From IMG/VR virus record IMGVR_UViG_3300009788_000121, positions 1 through 53,202 of that record: a stretch of DNA of 53,202 nucleotides. One strand, 5' to 3'. Positions 19,054-26,233 of this stretch are shown piece by piece (position 1 is the stretch's first letter; the number at the start of each line of letters is the position of its first letter). Source of the DNA: a virus. The notes under the pieces were generated by a model. That model saw only the letters and a list, made by a program, of their open reading frames with translations. It was not told the DNA's origin and ran no database searches. The position numbers were made by a program, and so were the translations under genes.

Positions 19054-19544
19054 CAAAATCTATAGCCACCATTTATCATATTTACTCCAGCATTAGGTCT
19101 ACTAGTACCTGCATTAGAGTAATGTCTGAAGATTCCATAGAATCGTGTATTTGGTATAGAGTACTCTATAGATAAACCATAATTTAAATGACTACTAGTA
19201 GCATGACTAGTATTATTAAAGTAACCTAGTCCAATTCCTAAAATAACGTTATCTAAGAAACCTGGTCCACGTACAATACGTTCACCGAAAACTAACATAT
19301 TATTTTGAACATTTCGACTTTTGTAAGTCATATCGCCTATTAGACCAATACCGCCCCGCCATCTTTCATTACGTTCGGATAACATAATATTAAAAGTTTC
19401 AAGTTTTATATTATCACTAATGAATGGTACTCCACCTTCTACGGCAGTTTCAGCACGACCATCATAAGCAAAGAAGATTAAAACTACAATTATAAATGCA
19501 CCTATAACTAATTTTACTGGTTTCGGATTGTTAAATAAACTCAT
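19053..19544 (-). CDS. PagL-like lipid A deacylase-family outer-membrane protein
   Basis: 163 residues. Residues 10-28 look like a signal anchor, and the rest is amphipathic beta with an aromatic C-terminus ('GGYRF') typical of outer-membrane barrels. 'FRHYSNAGTSRPN' at 139-151 matches the active-site strand of PagL lipid A 3-O-deacylases: His141 and Ser143 align with the catalytic His and Ser. The position of the catalytic Glu, 12 residues after Ser, holds Asn155, so activity may be altered. An enzyme that remodels LPS could block superinfection or dampen host sensing; that role is inference. Confidence 0.7.
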   Translation of the reverse strand: MSLFNNPKPVKLVIGAFIIVVLIFFAYDGRAETAVEGGVPFISDNIKLETFNIMLSERNERWRGGIGLIGDMTYKSRNVQNNMLVFGERIVRGPGFLDNVILGIGLGYFNNTSHATSSHLNYGLSIEYSIPNTRFYGIFRHYSNAGTSRPNAGVNMINGGYRF

Positions 19545-20908
19545 GTGATTCCTCCTACTGAGCGTTCGTAAGTATAAATTGCATAACGTATTGCATCAGC
19601 ACAGTGACTAGCGCGATTATGTTCTGGCTTTTGTGATTCGATGTTCCAAACGCCAGCATCTGCAGACCCCTTCCATTTGTAGTTGCGCAACGCGTAAATT
19701 GATTCATGGCATTCATCATGCACGATCAATCTATCATTGTCAATAACGGCGCCTACCGCGCCGATGCCATCAGTTCTAGACTTAATAGCAGCTATTGTAG
19801 ATATATCATAAATAGAAGCCAAGTCCCATCTAGTTTGCGCGGCTGCCGAATCACAAAAAATATATTCCAAGTCCCACTTCTCAACTCGAGCTGATATTTC
19901 AGCAGCGTGTTTATCAGTGCCTTTTTCTGCTTGTACGTATTCATCAAGTATAGAATAGATATTCAAACCATCAGAATCTTCATATACTAGCATTACTACA
20001 AGAGCAGTTTGATCTCGGAATCCTAAATCTAATCCGGCTATAATTTCATATCTAGCAGGATTAGCAACGATATCGTGAATCATAATTGTAAGGTCTTGAA
20101 TAGCTGAACCTTTCAATGCCCACACTTGGCCTTCGAACGTTACAAAGTTAGCCATGTACTCTTGCTCAAATTCTGAGTGAGACATAGTCTTTCTAGCTTG
20201 GGCTATATCTTTTTTAGAAGCTCTAGGATTTTCATGGTAATCAGCATGAATTGATAGCCACTCGGCTAAATCAGGATCAGTTGAGAATCCACGTTGAAAA
20301 AACTCTCTAAACCAGTTATCTCCACGTGGTGTAGAGATGAACAAACATTTAGAGTTTAATTTATCTAAAGTTGGGCGCAGAGCTACATTGAATGCTTGGC
20401 CACCGGCGTCGTTTAACGCAGCTTCATCGAAGATGATAAGATCGTAACTTCGCCCAACGGCCGAATCAACTCGACTAACAGAAGCAATCTTAATAAGAGA
20501 ACCATTTGATAATTCAATAATTCTATCTTTAGCATTGTCTCGTATGCGTTCGATATCGAACTTGTCAAGTAGCGTGCGTTGTAAGTCCCATGATATACCA
20601 GATAAGGCATAATCGGGGCTAATAATAAGCACCGATGCTCCAGGCATAAGTGCTACGACTTGCAAAATGATATTTGCAATAAAAGTTTTACCTACTCGCC
20701 TAGAAACACATGCAGTAATAAATCTATATGAAGGAGAATTAATTGCATTAATAATTGCATTTTGTACTCTATTTGGAACTATCGGTTTGTTTTCCGAGTC
20801 CGTCAGTAACTTTAAGTAATTCTGTATTGGTACCTTTAGAAATCTTTTCGACGCCGATAGTTCCACTATGTGGTTTAATTCTAGATTTGGATCCGAAACT
20901 TTTAACAT
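19541..20908 (-). CDS. Terminase large subunit
   Basis: 455 residues. Walker A 'SRRVGKTF' (69-76), Walker B 'LIIFDEAA' (158-165), coupling motif 'FISTPRG', and RNase H-like nuclease acidic residues in 'GLDLGFRDQTA' (Asp294), 'FCDSAA' and 'CADAIRYAI'. It pumps DNA into the prohead and cuts it. The start overlaps the preceding 97-residue frame by 140 bp, but no later start would keep the ATPase domain. Confidence 0.93.
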   Translation of the reverse strand: MLKVSDPNLELNHIVELSASKRFLKVPIQNYLKLLTDSENKPIVPNRVQNAIINAINSPSYRFITACVSRRVGKTFIANIILQVVALMPGASVLIISPDYALSGISWDLQRTLLDKFDIERIRDNAKDRIIELSNGSLIKIASVSRVDSAVGRSYDLIIFDEAALNDAGGQAFNVALRPTLDKLNSKCLFISTPRGDNWFREFFQRGFSTDPDLAEWLSIHADYHENPRASKKDIAQARKTMSHSEFEQEYMANFVTFEGQVWALKGSAIQDLTIMIHDIVANPARYEIIAGLDLGFRDQTALVVMLVYEDSDGLNIYSILDEYVQAEKGTDKHAAEISARVEKWDLEYIFCDSAAAQTRWDLASIYDISTIAAIKSRTDGIGAVGAVIDNDRLIVHDECHESIYALRNYKWKGSADAGVWNIESQKPEHNRASHCADAIRYAIYTYERSVGGIT

Positions 20909-21062
20909 TTAATAATTCTTCTCTTGTGTATAGTGAGCCAGAGGAATCTCTAACTACACCATTTTTATAATCTCTCAAAAAATCGAGAGCAGATTTAATC
21001 GGCATATCCTGTGCCACAATAACTTCTCTAACTTTGTTCTTTACATAACATGTATATAACAT
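20769..21062 (-). CDS. Hypothetical protein overlapping the terminase start
   Basis: 97 residues. The last 46 codons lie over the first 46 codons of the large terminase in another frame, so part of the product may be little constrained. The N-terminal half ('YVKNKVREVIVAQDMP', 'ALDFLRDYKNG') looks protein-like. Position between the terminase subunits is the only clue to function. Confidence 0.5.
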   Translation of the reverse strand: MLYTCYVKNKVREVIVAQDMPIKSALDFLRDYKNGVVRDSSGSLYTREELLNVKSFGSKSRIKPHSGTIGVEKISKGTNTELLKVTDGLGKQTDSSK

Positions 21063-21322
21063 TAATATATTCCTCGTATTATCTTTTTGGGGTCAACACA
21101 TTTTGCACTATGCATTTCATGATAAGTAAGAGGATGTGGTATTCTAGATATAGTATATTTTCTTATCATCATAGCACCTCCTGCTTTTTTACAACTAGCA
21201 GATGCAATAATATATGTATCAACCATTTCATCATAACGTGCTATTTTTTCATAAGGTGATAGTGTTTGACATCCTCCAATTACAATATTAACTATCAATA
21301 AGCTTTTCCATAAGTTTACCAT
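21062..21322 (-). CDS. Small lipoprotein
   Basis: I chose Met at 21322, giving an N-terminal signal 'LWKSLLIVNIVIGGC' with a lipobox ending at Cys. The mature part is about 70 residues with further Cys residues. An outer-membrane lipoprotein in a phage can be an o-spanin, an exclusion factor or a morphogenesis helper. The partner i-spanin is not visible nearby, so I leave the function open. Confidence 0.6.
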   Translation of the reverse strand: MVNLWKSLLIVNIVIGGCQTLSPYEKIARYDEMVDTYIIASASCKKAGGAMMIRKYTISRIPHPLTYHEMHSAKCVDPKKIIRGIY

Positions 21323-21758
21323 AAGAACCCTCTCCGTATACATTAACCTGAGTATTCTTAGTCAGTCCAACTTCTTTACTAACATCAGCTTGTAATAATT
21401 TAGACATATCCATTCTAAATTTATGTGCCATAAGTAGTAAGTCAGCTATATCTTTATTAGAACCGATTTCAGCTTCATCAAGCTCTGCCCACTTGCGATC
21501 GACTAGATCATCTAGTTTTTCAGCTATTTGTGCCATATGACGATATCCGTGTTCTCTTAATATAGAGTTGACGTAAGTTTTTATAAGTGGTTGTTGTAAT
21601 ACTGCTGCAATTTCATGTGTGGGTACATCTAGTGACTGAGAGCATTCTTTTATAGAGCATCCATTAGCTAAATAAGTGTTGGCAATTTTTGCTCCGTCAG
21701 GACTTATTAATTCTGGGGTAGCATCTTCTGAAAATGGTTGTAGTTGATAATCGCTCAT
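21288..21758 (-). CDS. Terminase small subunit
   Basis: 156 residues. An N-terminal helix-turn-helix ('NTYLANGCSIKECSQSLDVPTHEI') is followed by a helical oligomerisation region ('DLVDRKWAELDEAE') and a short tail, as in small terminases that recognise packaging sites. It lies upstream of the large subunit in the same operon. Confidence 0.75.
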   Translation of the reverse strand: MSDYQLQPFSEDATPELISPDGAKIANTYLANGCSIKECSQSLDVPTHEIAAVLQQPLIKTYVNSILREHGYRHMAQIAEKLDDLVDRKWAELDEAEIGSNKDIADLLLMAHKFRMDMSKLLQADVSKEVGLTKNTQVNVYGEGSYGKLMEKLIDS

Positions 21759-21991
21759 TATTCTAATACACTAAATACTCTATTGAAGAAACCTTCTTTA
21801 GTTGCTGCTTTCGCTAAAAAATTTGGATTGTCCTCGTCAGCGTCAATGAGCATAACTTTCTCAGGTATATCCATGGTGCTTTCGATTTTGTAACGTTGAA
21901 CCCGATTTTTTCGAATATACGTATTACAATCATGCTTTGATCCAGTGAACAAAATTTCACCATCAAGCGTTTTAATATTTAATTTTTTCAT
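21758..21991 (-). CDS. Hypothetical protein, first gene of the late operon
   Basis: 77 residues, no recognised domain, mixed charge with a C-terminal 'FFNRVFSVL'. It has a strong ribosome site and lies directly downstream of the minus-strand promoter at 22017-22045, so it is probably translated first in the packaging and structure transcript. Confidence 0.65.
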   Translation of the reverse strand: MKKLNIKTLDGEILFTGSKHDCNTYIRKNRVQRYKIESTMDIPEKVMLIDADEDNPNFLAKAATKEGFFNRVFSVLE

Positions 21992-22016
21992 GCGGTAGTT
22001 CTCCTATTAATAAGTT

Positions 22017-22045
22017 AGTGTAACACGTCGGGGGCGTCATGTCAA
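22017..22045 (-). promoter_or_regulatory. Minus-strand promoter of the virion operon
   Basis: TTGACA, 17-bp spacer, TACACT on the minus strand, 26-50 bp before the ATG at 21991. A good sigma-70-type match that heads the whole leftward block. Confidence 0.7.
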
Positions 22046-22167
22046 GAACTTTTTTTGTATTAGGTTTATAGTTTGCACCGGAATTGGTTTTTTGAAAAAT
22101 CATGGTTGTACACGTGTGGGGTAGTCCGTTTATAGGGGCTTAGAACGGGTCTAATAACCGCCCCCGG

Positions 22168-22211
22168 TTGGCACGATTCTTGCCAATAGGTAATGGCAAA
22201 TTGCGTGCCAA
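22168..22211. repeat. Nested inverted repeat in the divergent promoter region
   Basis: Outer arms TTGGCACG and CGTGCCAA enclose inner arms TTGCCA and TGGCAA. It lies between the leftward virion promoter and the rightward accessory promoter, so it may be a regulator site or an RNA leader structure. Confidence 0.5.
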
Positions 22212-22225
22212 TAACCTGGATCGCT

Positions 22226-22242
22226 TATACCGATTCGGTATA
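22226..22242. promoter_or_regulatory. 17-bp palindromic operator candidate
   Basis: TATACCGATTCGGTATA is a perfect palindrome around one central base, 10 bp upstream of the -35 at 22252. It looks like a repressor or activator site for the rightward promoter. Confidence 0.5.
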
Positions 22243-22251
22243 TCAAATCTA

Positions 22252-22281
22252 TTGACTCGAATCGGAAAATCGTGTTATTGT
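22252..22281 (+). promoter_or_regulatory. Rightward promoter of the first accessory cassette
   Basis: TTGACT, 18-bp spacer, TATTGT, 27 bp before the first ATG of the cassette. The rest of 22046-22251 holds the palindromes and no gene that I can support. Confidence 0.6.
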
Positions 22282-22307
22282 ATCTTTACTGACTCGGGAG
22301 AAAAATC

Positions 22308-22511
22308 ATGGCTAGAAAATTATTTACATCAGCTTCACTTTATACCCTTGAAAATGATATCGTTCACGTTCACGTCGCGTGGATGGACAAGGATTATAAT
22401 TCTGACTCGCTGAAATTCCTTGCCGAAGGTTATCAACACGCGGTAGAATTGCTTGATACGCTCTTCGGTAATTGGACTGACTGCGACCAGTCAATAGCAA
22501 GGAGCGCATAA
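22308..22511 (+). CDS. Hypothetical protein (67 residues)
   Basis: Begins at ATG 22308 after a GGGAGAA ribosome site. Its 'YTLENDIVHVHVAWMDKDYN' region suggests a small alpha/beta protein. GC-rich codons differ from the flanking late genes. The stop overlaps the next ATG (TAATG). Confidence 0.65.
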   Translation: MARKLFTSASLYTLENDIVHVHVAWMDKDYNSDSLKFLAEGYQHAVELLDTLFGNWTDCDQSIARSA

Positions 22512-22708
22512 TGGGATACTATAAAGACAAGGCAATCGAGCAAGAAGAATCCGAGATGGCTTTGGATTTTGACGAACGCAACTACACAGACGGCGGGTAC
22601 TGGTCAGAACGTGATGCTGAACGTGTAATGGCAGAACATGACGAACTGACTCGAATCGAAAATCAAGCGAAGCTTGAAGACGAACGCCGCACAATTGGAG
22701 GATGGTAA
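22511..22708 (+). CDS. Hypothetical acidic protein (65 residues)
   Basis: Starts at ATG 22511 after AAGGAG. Rich in Asp/Glu and Tyr ('YTDGGYWSERDAE'), probably helical. No family recognised. Part of a three-gene cassette ending in the terminator at 22941. Confidence 0.6.
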   Translation: MGYYKDKAIEQEESEMALDFDERNYTDGGYWSERDAERVMAEHDELTRIENQAKLEDERRTIGGW

Positions 22709-22709
22709 A

Positions 22710-22934
22710 ATGAAGAATTTTCTAATCGCAATGGCTTTGATTGTTGGACTGCCAAGTTTTTTCATCGGCACATACAAATTGTTCGAGGTGATTGATTGCA
22801 ACACGGCACAAAAGAATCTACGATTCATTGATGCCTGCATCACAGATGATAATTGTAATCTAACAGCACGCGACAGACAGAGCGCAGAAAGCTGGACACG
22901 ATTAAAATTGGCACGATGCCACTCGAAAGACTAA
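22710..22934 (+). CDS. Small membrane or secreted protein (74 residues)
   Basis: ATG 22710 follows GGAGGATGG. Residues 3-22 are hydrophobic and the rest is soluble with four Cys residues ('DCNTAQ', 'ACITDDNC', 'ARCHS'), which could form disulfides in the periplasm. I did not use the longer frame because it lacks a ribosome site. Confidence 0.6.
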   Translation: MKNFLIAMALIVGLPSFFIGTYKLFEVIDCNTAQKNLRFIDACITDDNCNLTARDRQSAESWTRLKLARCHSKD

Positions 22935-22940
22935 CTCAAT

Positions 22941-22967
22941 AGCCCCGCCGAGGCGGGGCTTTTTTCT
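22941..22967 (+). terminator. Rho-independent terminator
   Basis: GCCCCGCC/GGCGGGGC stem followed by TTTTTT directly after the cassette. Confidence 0.9.
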
Positions 22968-22989
22968 GTCTGATCCCTGGAACCAGGCA

Positions 22990-23014
22990 AATGCGAATGA
23001 GAATCATTCGCATT
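22990..23014. repeat. AATGCGAATG palindrome, copy 1
   Basis: Perfect 11-bp arms around GAA. The same palindrome recurs at 25356, 25944 and 27965, with a truncated copy at 23572. The 22935-23309 stretch otherwise holds promoters and an operator but no gene. Confidence 0.8.
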
Positions 23015-23022
23015 GGCGCGCC

Positions 23023-23052
23023 ATTTTACCATATACACCCCTAGCCTGTCAA
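23023..23052 (-). promoter_or_regulatory. Leftward promoter
   Basis: TTGACA, 18-bp spacer, TAAAAT on the minus strand. It points at the palindrome and terminator, not at any gene, so it would give a short antisense or structured RNA. Its -35 abuts the operator at 23051. Confidence 0.5.
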
Positions 23053-23070
23053 TACGTATATCTACCTATT
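23051..23070. promoter_or_regulatory. 20-bp operator-like palindrome, copy 1
   Basis: AATACGTA-TATC-TACCTATT. The same element occurs at 25428 and 28046. Each copy places its right half over the -35 of a rightward promoter; here TTGCAT, 17 bp, GACAAT (23069-23097). Confidence 0.6.
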
Positions 23071-23206
23071 GCATATATCGTTTGGTTATGAGACAATCGG
23101 GTGTTATGTTAGAAAAATATAATATAAATAGAATAAAGGGGTGGGGGGTGGGCGCCAGTGAGTGACGGCAGTATTTTGTACGTGTGTTACGTCCGAAAAT
23201 ATGTGC

Positions 23207-23236
23207 TTGACAATTGGTGGTGATTCGTGATAAAAT
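23207..23236 (+). promoter_or_regulatory. Promoter of the basic-protein gene
   Basis: TTGACA, 18-bp spacer, TAAAAT, about 70 bp upstream of ATG 23310. Confidence 0.65.
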
Positions 23237-23309
23237 AAATTATTAACTGGAAGAATAAGATGGATATAAGAGATACCGAAAGAGAACAGACCCTCAAGGA
23301 GATAAACTA

Positions 23310-23519
23310 ATGCCGAAGAATAGAAAAAGAGTATTACAAAAAGGGGGCAAAAGCGTGAGCATACGTACCAAACACAAAATTGGTGGGCGTAAGGCTAGCA
23401 AAGGCACAAATGAAATGAGCAATACTGAATTGACAGGCTTGTTAAATAAGGTCAACAAGCGTGATCGTAACAAGCTACGCCGCGCTATACTAGCGCGATT
23501 CAAAGATCTCCCAAGCTAG
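23310..23519 (+). CDS. Small basic protein (69 residues)
   Basis: Starts after AAGGAG. About one third Lys/Arg, with 'MPKNRKRVLQKGGKS' at the N-terminus and a C-terminal helix 'LRRAILARFKDL'. It could bind nucleic acid. Single-gene cassette with its own promoter and terminator. Confidence 0.65.
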   Translation: MPKNRKRVLQKGGKSVSIRTKHKIGGRKASKGTNEMSNTELTGLLNKVNKRDRNKLRRAILARFKDLPS

Positions 23520-23539
23520 GTGCAGACCTAGCACACTTT

Positions 23540-23570
23540 GCCCTCCGCTGTCAAGGCGGAGGGCCTTTTT
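23540..23570 (+). terminator. Rho-independent terminator
   Basis: GCCCTCCGC/GCGGAGGGC stem, 7-nt loop, then CTTTTT. Confidence 0.9.
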
Positions 23571-23571
23571 A

Positions 23572-23650
23572 AATGAGAATCGTTCGCATTCGGGCACCCT
23601 CGCAGGTGCGAGGGTGCCCCGCTACGCGGGGCATGTCAAGCGTTTTATTT
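23572..23650. repeat. Composite palindromic repeat, reverse orientation
   Basis: Order: partial AATGCGAATG palindrome, GGGCACCCTCGCA palindrome (23592-23619), a small CCCGC/GCGGG hairpin, then TGTCAAGCG and TTTTATTT. This is the mirror of the copies near 25.3, 25.9 and 27.9 kb. Confidence 0.75.
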
Positions 23651-23661
23651 GCTTATTTCGC

Positions 23662-23690
23662 TTGTGCCGTACTTGATTTTCTGGTAAACT
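23662..23690 (+). promoter_or_regulatory. Promoter of the SPFH cassette
   Basis: TTGTGC, 17-bp spacer, TAAACT, 26 bp upstream of ATG 23716. Confidence 0.45.
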
Positions 23691-23715
23691 AAAAACTTGA
23701 TTTTGGGAGAACAAA

Positions 23716-24231
23716 ATGTTTGATAGAATATTCGATTTTTTGGAAAGCGTATGGGAATGGATTATTCCCTTTGTGATCATTGACCAATACGAGCAGGGCG
23801 TCGTCCTGAGATTCGGAAAATTCCAGCGTATCTTAAACCCCGGTCTGCGCTGGATTATCCCGCTAGGTGTAGATGCTGTAAAATATGAAACCGTTGTAAG
23901 GCAAACGGCATATCTCGATGTGCAGTCCATTACTAGCCAAGATGGAAAGTCAGTCAGCGTATCAGCAATTGTTGTGTTTACTATTACCAATATTCGCAAA
24001 TTCCTGTTAGAAATTGACGAAGGTGAAACCGATATGACTAACATGGTCTATGGCATCATAACGGATTTTGTCGAGTCAACGATTTGGATAAACATTAGAG
24101 GAAAAAACTTCAACAAAAAAGTATTAGAAAAATGTCGCCGCGACTGTGAAAATTATTGCGGCGTGAAAATTATTTCAATCAAATGGTCAGACAAAGCAAC
24201 TGCAAGGAATATCAGATTATGGAACGATTAA
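23716..24231 (+). CDS. SPFH/band-7 (stomatin-like) membrane protein 1
   Basis: 171 residues. An N-terminal hydrophobic hairpin ('VWEWIIPFVII') precedes 'YEQGVVLRFGKFQRILNPGL', the classic start of SPFH domains; the domain continues to the C-terminus without the usual long coiled coil. SPFH proteins assemble into membrane rings and act on proteases or membrane domains (the HflK/HflC and stomatin families). A second, different SPFH protein is encoded at 38227. Phage role unknown; protection or remodelling of the inner membrane is a guess. Confidence 0.8.
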   Translation: MFDRIFDFLESVWEWIIPFVIIDQYEQGVVLRFGKFQRILNPGLRWIIPLGVDAVKYETVVRQTAYLDVQSITSQDGKSVSVSAIVVFTITNIRKFLLEIDEGETDMTNMVYGIITDFVESTIWINIRGKNFNKKVLEKCRRDCENYCGVKIISIKWSDKATARNIRLWND

Positions 24232-24587
24232 ACGGCTTTTGTAAGGGGGTATCTGCGGGCTTTATTATATGGTTTATTATTGCCCTTATGATTCTATCCG
24301 GTTGTGCTAGTTCGCCGGTCGCTATGCCTTACAACAAGATCGAAAGCGAATACAATATTACGACAACTACAATTCTTGTCCACTGGTATAACTCGGAACA
24401 AGAGTTGCAACTATCATTAGGGCATCGCGGTATAGCTGGATTTTCAGAATGTGAATTGCGTCCCGACTTCAATACATCGTTTTGTGAATTGTGGTTAGTG
24501 CGGCCGATAGATGCTAACGATTATTACTCATTCGATACTATCGGTCACGAATTCTATCACGCACTAGCAGGGGGTTTCCATGACTAA
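24219..24587 (+). CDS. Lipoprotein with a HExxH motif
   Basis: 122 residues from Met 24219. A long hydrophobic signal ends in 'LSGCASS', a lipobox. Near the C-terminus 'IGHEFYHALAGG' carries HExxH, the zinc ligand and catalytic signature of metallopeptidases. The protein is short for a gluzincin or metzincin, so it may be a truncated or minimal form. Overlaps the SPFH gene by 13 bp, so the two are probably translated together. Confidence 0.6.
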   Translation: MERLNGFCKGVSAGFIIWFIIALMILSGCASSPVAMPYNKIESEYNITTTTILVHWYNSEQELQLSLGHRGIAGFSECELRPDFNTSFCELWLVRPIDANDYYSFDTIGHEFYHALAGGFHD

Positions 24588-24681
24588 ACAACTTAATTCT
24601 TTGGTGTGGGCATTGCTGTTTACTATAGGCTTGTTCGCTGGCGTATTGGTCGGACTGTTTACAGTGTGGCTTTTGTCATGA
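24580..24681 (+). CDS. Tiny membrane protein (33 residues)
   Basis: ATG 24580 overlaps the end of the HExxH gene, and the stop overlaps the next ATG (ATGA). One membrane segment ('LLFTIGLFAGVLVGLF'). Kept because of the coupling and composition. Confidence 0.5.
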   Translation: MTKQLNSLVWALLFTIGLFAGVLVGLFTVWLLS

Positions 24682-24860
24682 TTAAGGTGGGTAATAGAGT
24701 AAGAATTAAAAACTACTCAAAAACGTTAAACGGGGAAAAAGGAACTGTAGTACGGCGCGATGGATACTATGTTTATGTTTATCCCGATTGCCAACCGAAT
24801 AACACCAAATACCCGCTTGAATTGTATGACTGCGAATTGGAAAAACTGCCATGCAAATAA
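24678..24860 (+). CDS. KOW/SH3-like small protein (60 residues)
   Basis: 'KVGNRVRIKNY' then 'GEKGTVVRRDGYYVYVYPD' is the pattern of a small beta-barrel (KOW or SH3-like) and ends 'ELYDCELEKL'. Such proteins often bind nucleic acid or proteins. Coupled to the genes on both sides. Confidence 0.55.
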   Translation: MIKVGNRVRIKNYSKTLNGEKGTVVRRDGYYVYVYPDCQPNNTKYPLELYDCELEKLPCK

Positions 24861-25045
24861 AAAATTTCGGCATCCGTGATATTGAAAGCGTATGCGAAAA
24901 CACCACGCGCAGAATGAAAACGGCACATTACACGTTGCTAGATTCTACCTGCGCACAAGCGAAAAAAGAATTACGCAACTTGCGTATAAACTGCAAAAAA
25001 TTTGGAGACGATGATGCGAAAATATTGGAATCCGGTTGTAGCTAG
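24851..25045 (+). CDS. Hypothetical protein (64 residues)
   Basis: ATG 24851 overlaps the upstream stop by 10 bp. Helical, basic, with Cys residues. No family recognised. Confidence 0.5.
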   Translation: MQIKNFGIRDIESVCENTTRRMKTAHYTLLDSTCAQAKKELRNLRINCKKFGDDDAKILESGCS

Positions 25046-25247
25046 AAAACATTACAATGGTGTAACGATTGGTTACATCGTTGGATGGAAACACATTCAC
25101 TGTAACTTTGTGCGAAACATTCGTGCTGGTTTGATTTTCAAAAAGTTGGGTGATGCGTTACGGTTCAGAGATAATATGGAACGCAAGCGTACTTGCCCGT
25201 ATGTCGAATTTGAGATAATCGAGGGGGAAGATAAAACCAGAGTCTAA
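25014..25247 (+). CDS. Hypothetical protein (77 residues)
   Basis: I chose ATG 25014, six bases after GGAG. 'MRKYWNPVVARKHYNGVTIGYIVGWKHIHCNF' suggests a small alpha/beta fold. Last gene before the terminator at 25267. Confidence 0.55.
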   Translation: MRKYWNPVVARKHYNGVTIGYIVGWKHIHCNFVRNIRAGLIFKKLGDALRFRDNMERKRTCPYVEFEIIEGEDKTRV

Positions 25248-25266
25248 GACTCCAAGGACGTACCAC

Positions 25267-25295
25267 AAAAGCCTTGCAAATGCAAGGCTTTTTTG
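25267..25295 (+). terminator. Rho-independent terminator of the SPFH cassette
   Basis: GCCTTGCA/TGCAAGGC stem with a 2-nt loop, A-run before and TTTTTT after. Confidence 0.9.
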
Positions 25296-25296
25296 T

Positions 25297-25409
25297 AAAT
25301 AAATCGCTTGACAAGCCCGGTGTAGTCGGGCACCCTCCCACCGGGAGGGTGCCCAAATGCGAATACGTCTCATTCGTATTGGGGCACCCTCGCAGGTGCG
25401 AGGGTGCCC
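25297..25409. repeat. Composite palindromic repeat, forward orientation
   Basis: AAATAAATCGCTTGACA, then a GGGCACCCTCCC palindrome (25328-25354), the AATGCGAATACG palindrome (25356-25380), then a second GGGCACCCTCGCA palindrome (25382-25409). The first stem differs from the others at several bases but stays fully paired. Confidence 0.75.
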
Positions 25410-25427
25410 CACCTAAAACCTGGTGTC

Positions 25428-25473
25428 AATAGGTATTTCTACCTATATACTATTTTTCTGATCGGCGTATACT
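25428..25473 (+). promoter_or_regulatory. Operator palindrome copy 2 with promoter of the structured RNA
   Basis: AATAGGTA-TTTC-TACCTATA (25428-25447) overlaps a poor -35 (ATATAC, 25445-25450). A good -10, TATACT, lies 17 bp further (25468-25473). A weak -35 under an operator suggests activation or tight repression. Confidence 0.5.
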
Positions 25474-25479
25474 CTCTTT

Positions 25480-25880
25480 ATCGGATCGGGACAGAGAGAA
25501 ATTAACCCCTCTCATTAAACAAGAATTTGGTTGTTTAGGAAAACTGCCCCATACCGGTCTAGCAAGAGAAGTGAAAAGAAAGGCTAATCGAAACCACTTG
25601 AGCTAGTAGGAGCATCGGAGATTGGAACCTTTAAGAATGGTCAAAGGGTGAGTCAAAGAAGATGGTCCACCTTCCCCACCTTCGGGTGGGGATTTATTCA
25701 AAGAGATAACGCTTAGGCGAGATTTCAAGGGTAGAGAAGCCTAAACTCTTTAAAATTAAGGGCCGACAGATACTCGGGATACAAAATTATCAGAGGAACC
25801 AGCCTCTTTAAAAATTTGCAGAGAACAGCTGCCATAAAAAAATCACGCGCCCCCCATCTTCGGATGGGGGGCTTTTTTTG
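25480..25880 (+). ncRNA. Structured non-coding RNA of about 400 nt
   Basis: No credible reading frame between the promoter at 25468 and the terminator at 25849. Many local hairpins can be read by eye: TAAACAA/TTGTTTA, CCTTT/AAAGG, CCCCACC with a TTCG loop, TTAGGC/GCCTAA, CCGA/TCGG, AGAGG/CCTCT and GCAG/CTGC. The ends are fixed by an operator-controlled promoter and a perfect terminator. I do not recognise the family; it lacks tmRNA and tRNA signatures. Confidence 0.65.
25849..25879 (+). terminator. Terminator of the structured RNA, probably bidirectional
   Basis: GCCCCCCATC/GATGGGGGGC stem with a TTCG loop followed by seven T. An A-run before it could serve leftward transcripts. Confidence 0.9.
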
Positions 25881-25883
25881 TCT

Positions 25884-25968
25884 AAAATAAACGCTTGACA
25901 ACGCTTGACAGATAGGGCACCCTCACACCTGTGAGGGTGCCCTAATGCGAATGCGTCTCATTCGCATT
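25884..25968. repeat. Composite palindromic repeat, forward orientation
   Basis: AAATAAACGCTTGACA with a second CGCTTGACA, a GGGCACCCTCACA palindrome (25915-25942) and the AATGCGAATG palindrome (25944-25968). The stem carries A-T where other copies carry G-C, a compensated change. Confidence 0.75.
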
Positions 25969-25999
25969 CAGCGCCCGCCGAGCAAAAGACGTTACTCTA

Positions 26000-26028
26000 A
26001 TTGTATCACATACGCCTAAGAATGTCAA
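26000..26028 (-). promoter_or_regulatory. Leftward promoter facing the structured RNA
   Basis: TTGACA, 17-bp spacer, TACAAT on the minus strand. No leftward gene follows; the transcript would run through the repeat toward the bidirectional terminator at 25849. Confidence 0.55.
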
Positions 26029-26055
26029 CACTTATTTTCGATATTATGTCAAATC

Positions 26056-26113
26056 GGGCACCCTCGCAGGTGCGAGGGTGCCCGCTGCGCGGGCGCGTGT
26101 CAAGCGATTTATT
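26056..26113. repeat. Composite palindromic repeat, reverse orientation
   Basis: GGGCACCCTCGCA palindrome (26056-26083), a GC-rich hairpin remnant, TGTCAAGCG and ATTTATTT. Same order as the 23.6-kb copy. The rest of 25248-26233 holds only the structured RNA, repeats and promoters. Confidence 0.7.
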
Positions 26114-26233
26114 TTCTTTTTTGCTTGACTTATCCCTGGAGCATGTGCTAGGCAATAGACCACGATATTTTACAACGTGCGGAATTTTCGTGCTATACTT
26201 GGTGGCTGGCACTACTCACAAGAGAATTTGACC

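Noticed and set aside
22674-22709. Start at 22674 for the 74-residue membrane protein
   Set aside because: The extension overlaps the previous gene and lacks a ribosome site; Met 22710 begins a clean signal-like segment.
25480-25880. tmRNA or RNase P RNA for the 400-nt transcript
   Set aside because: It lacks the tmRNA ends (GGGG..CUCCACCA) and the P4 core of RNase P RNA.
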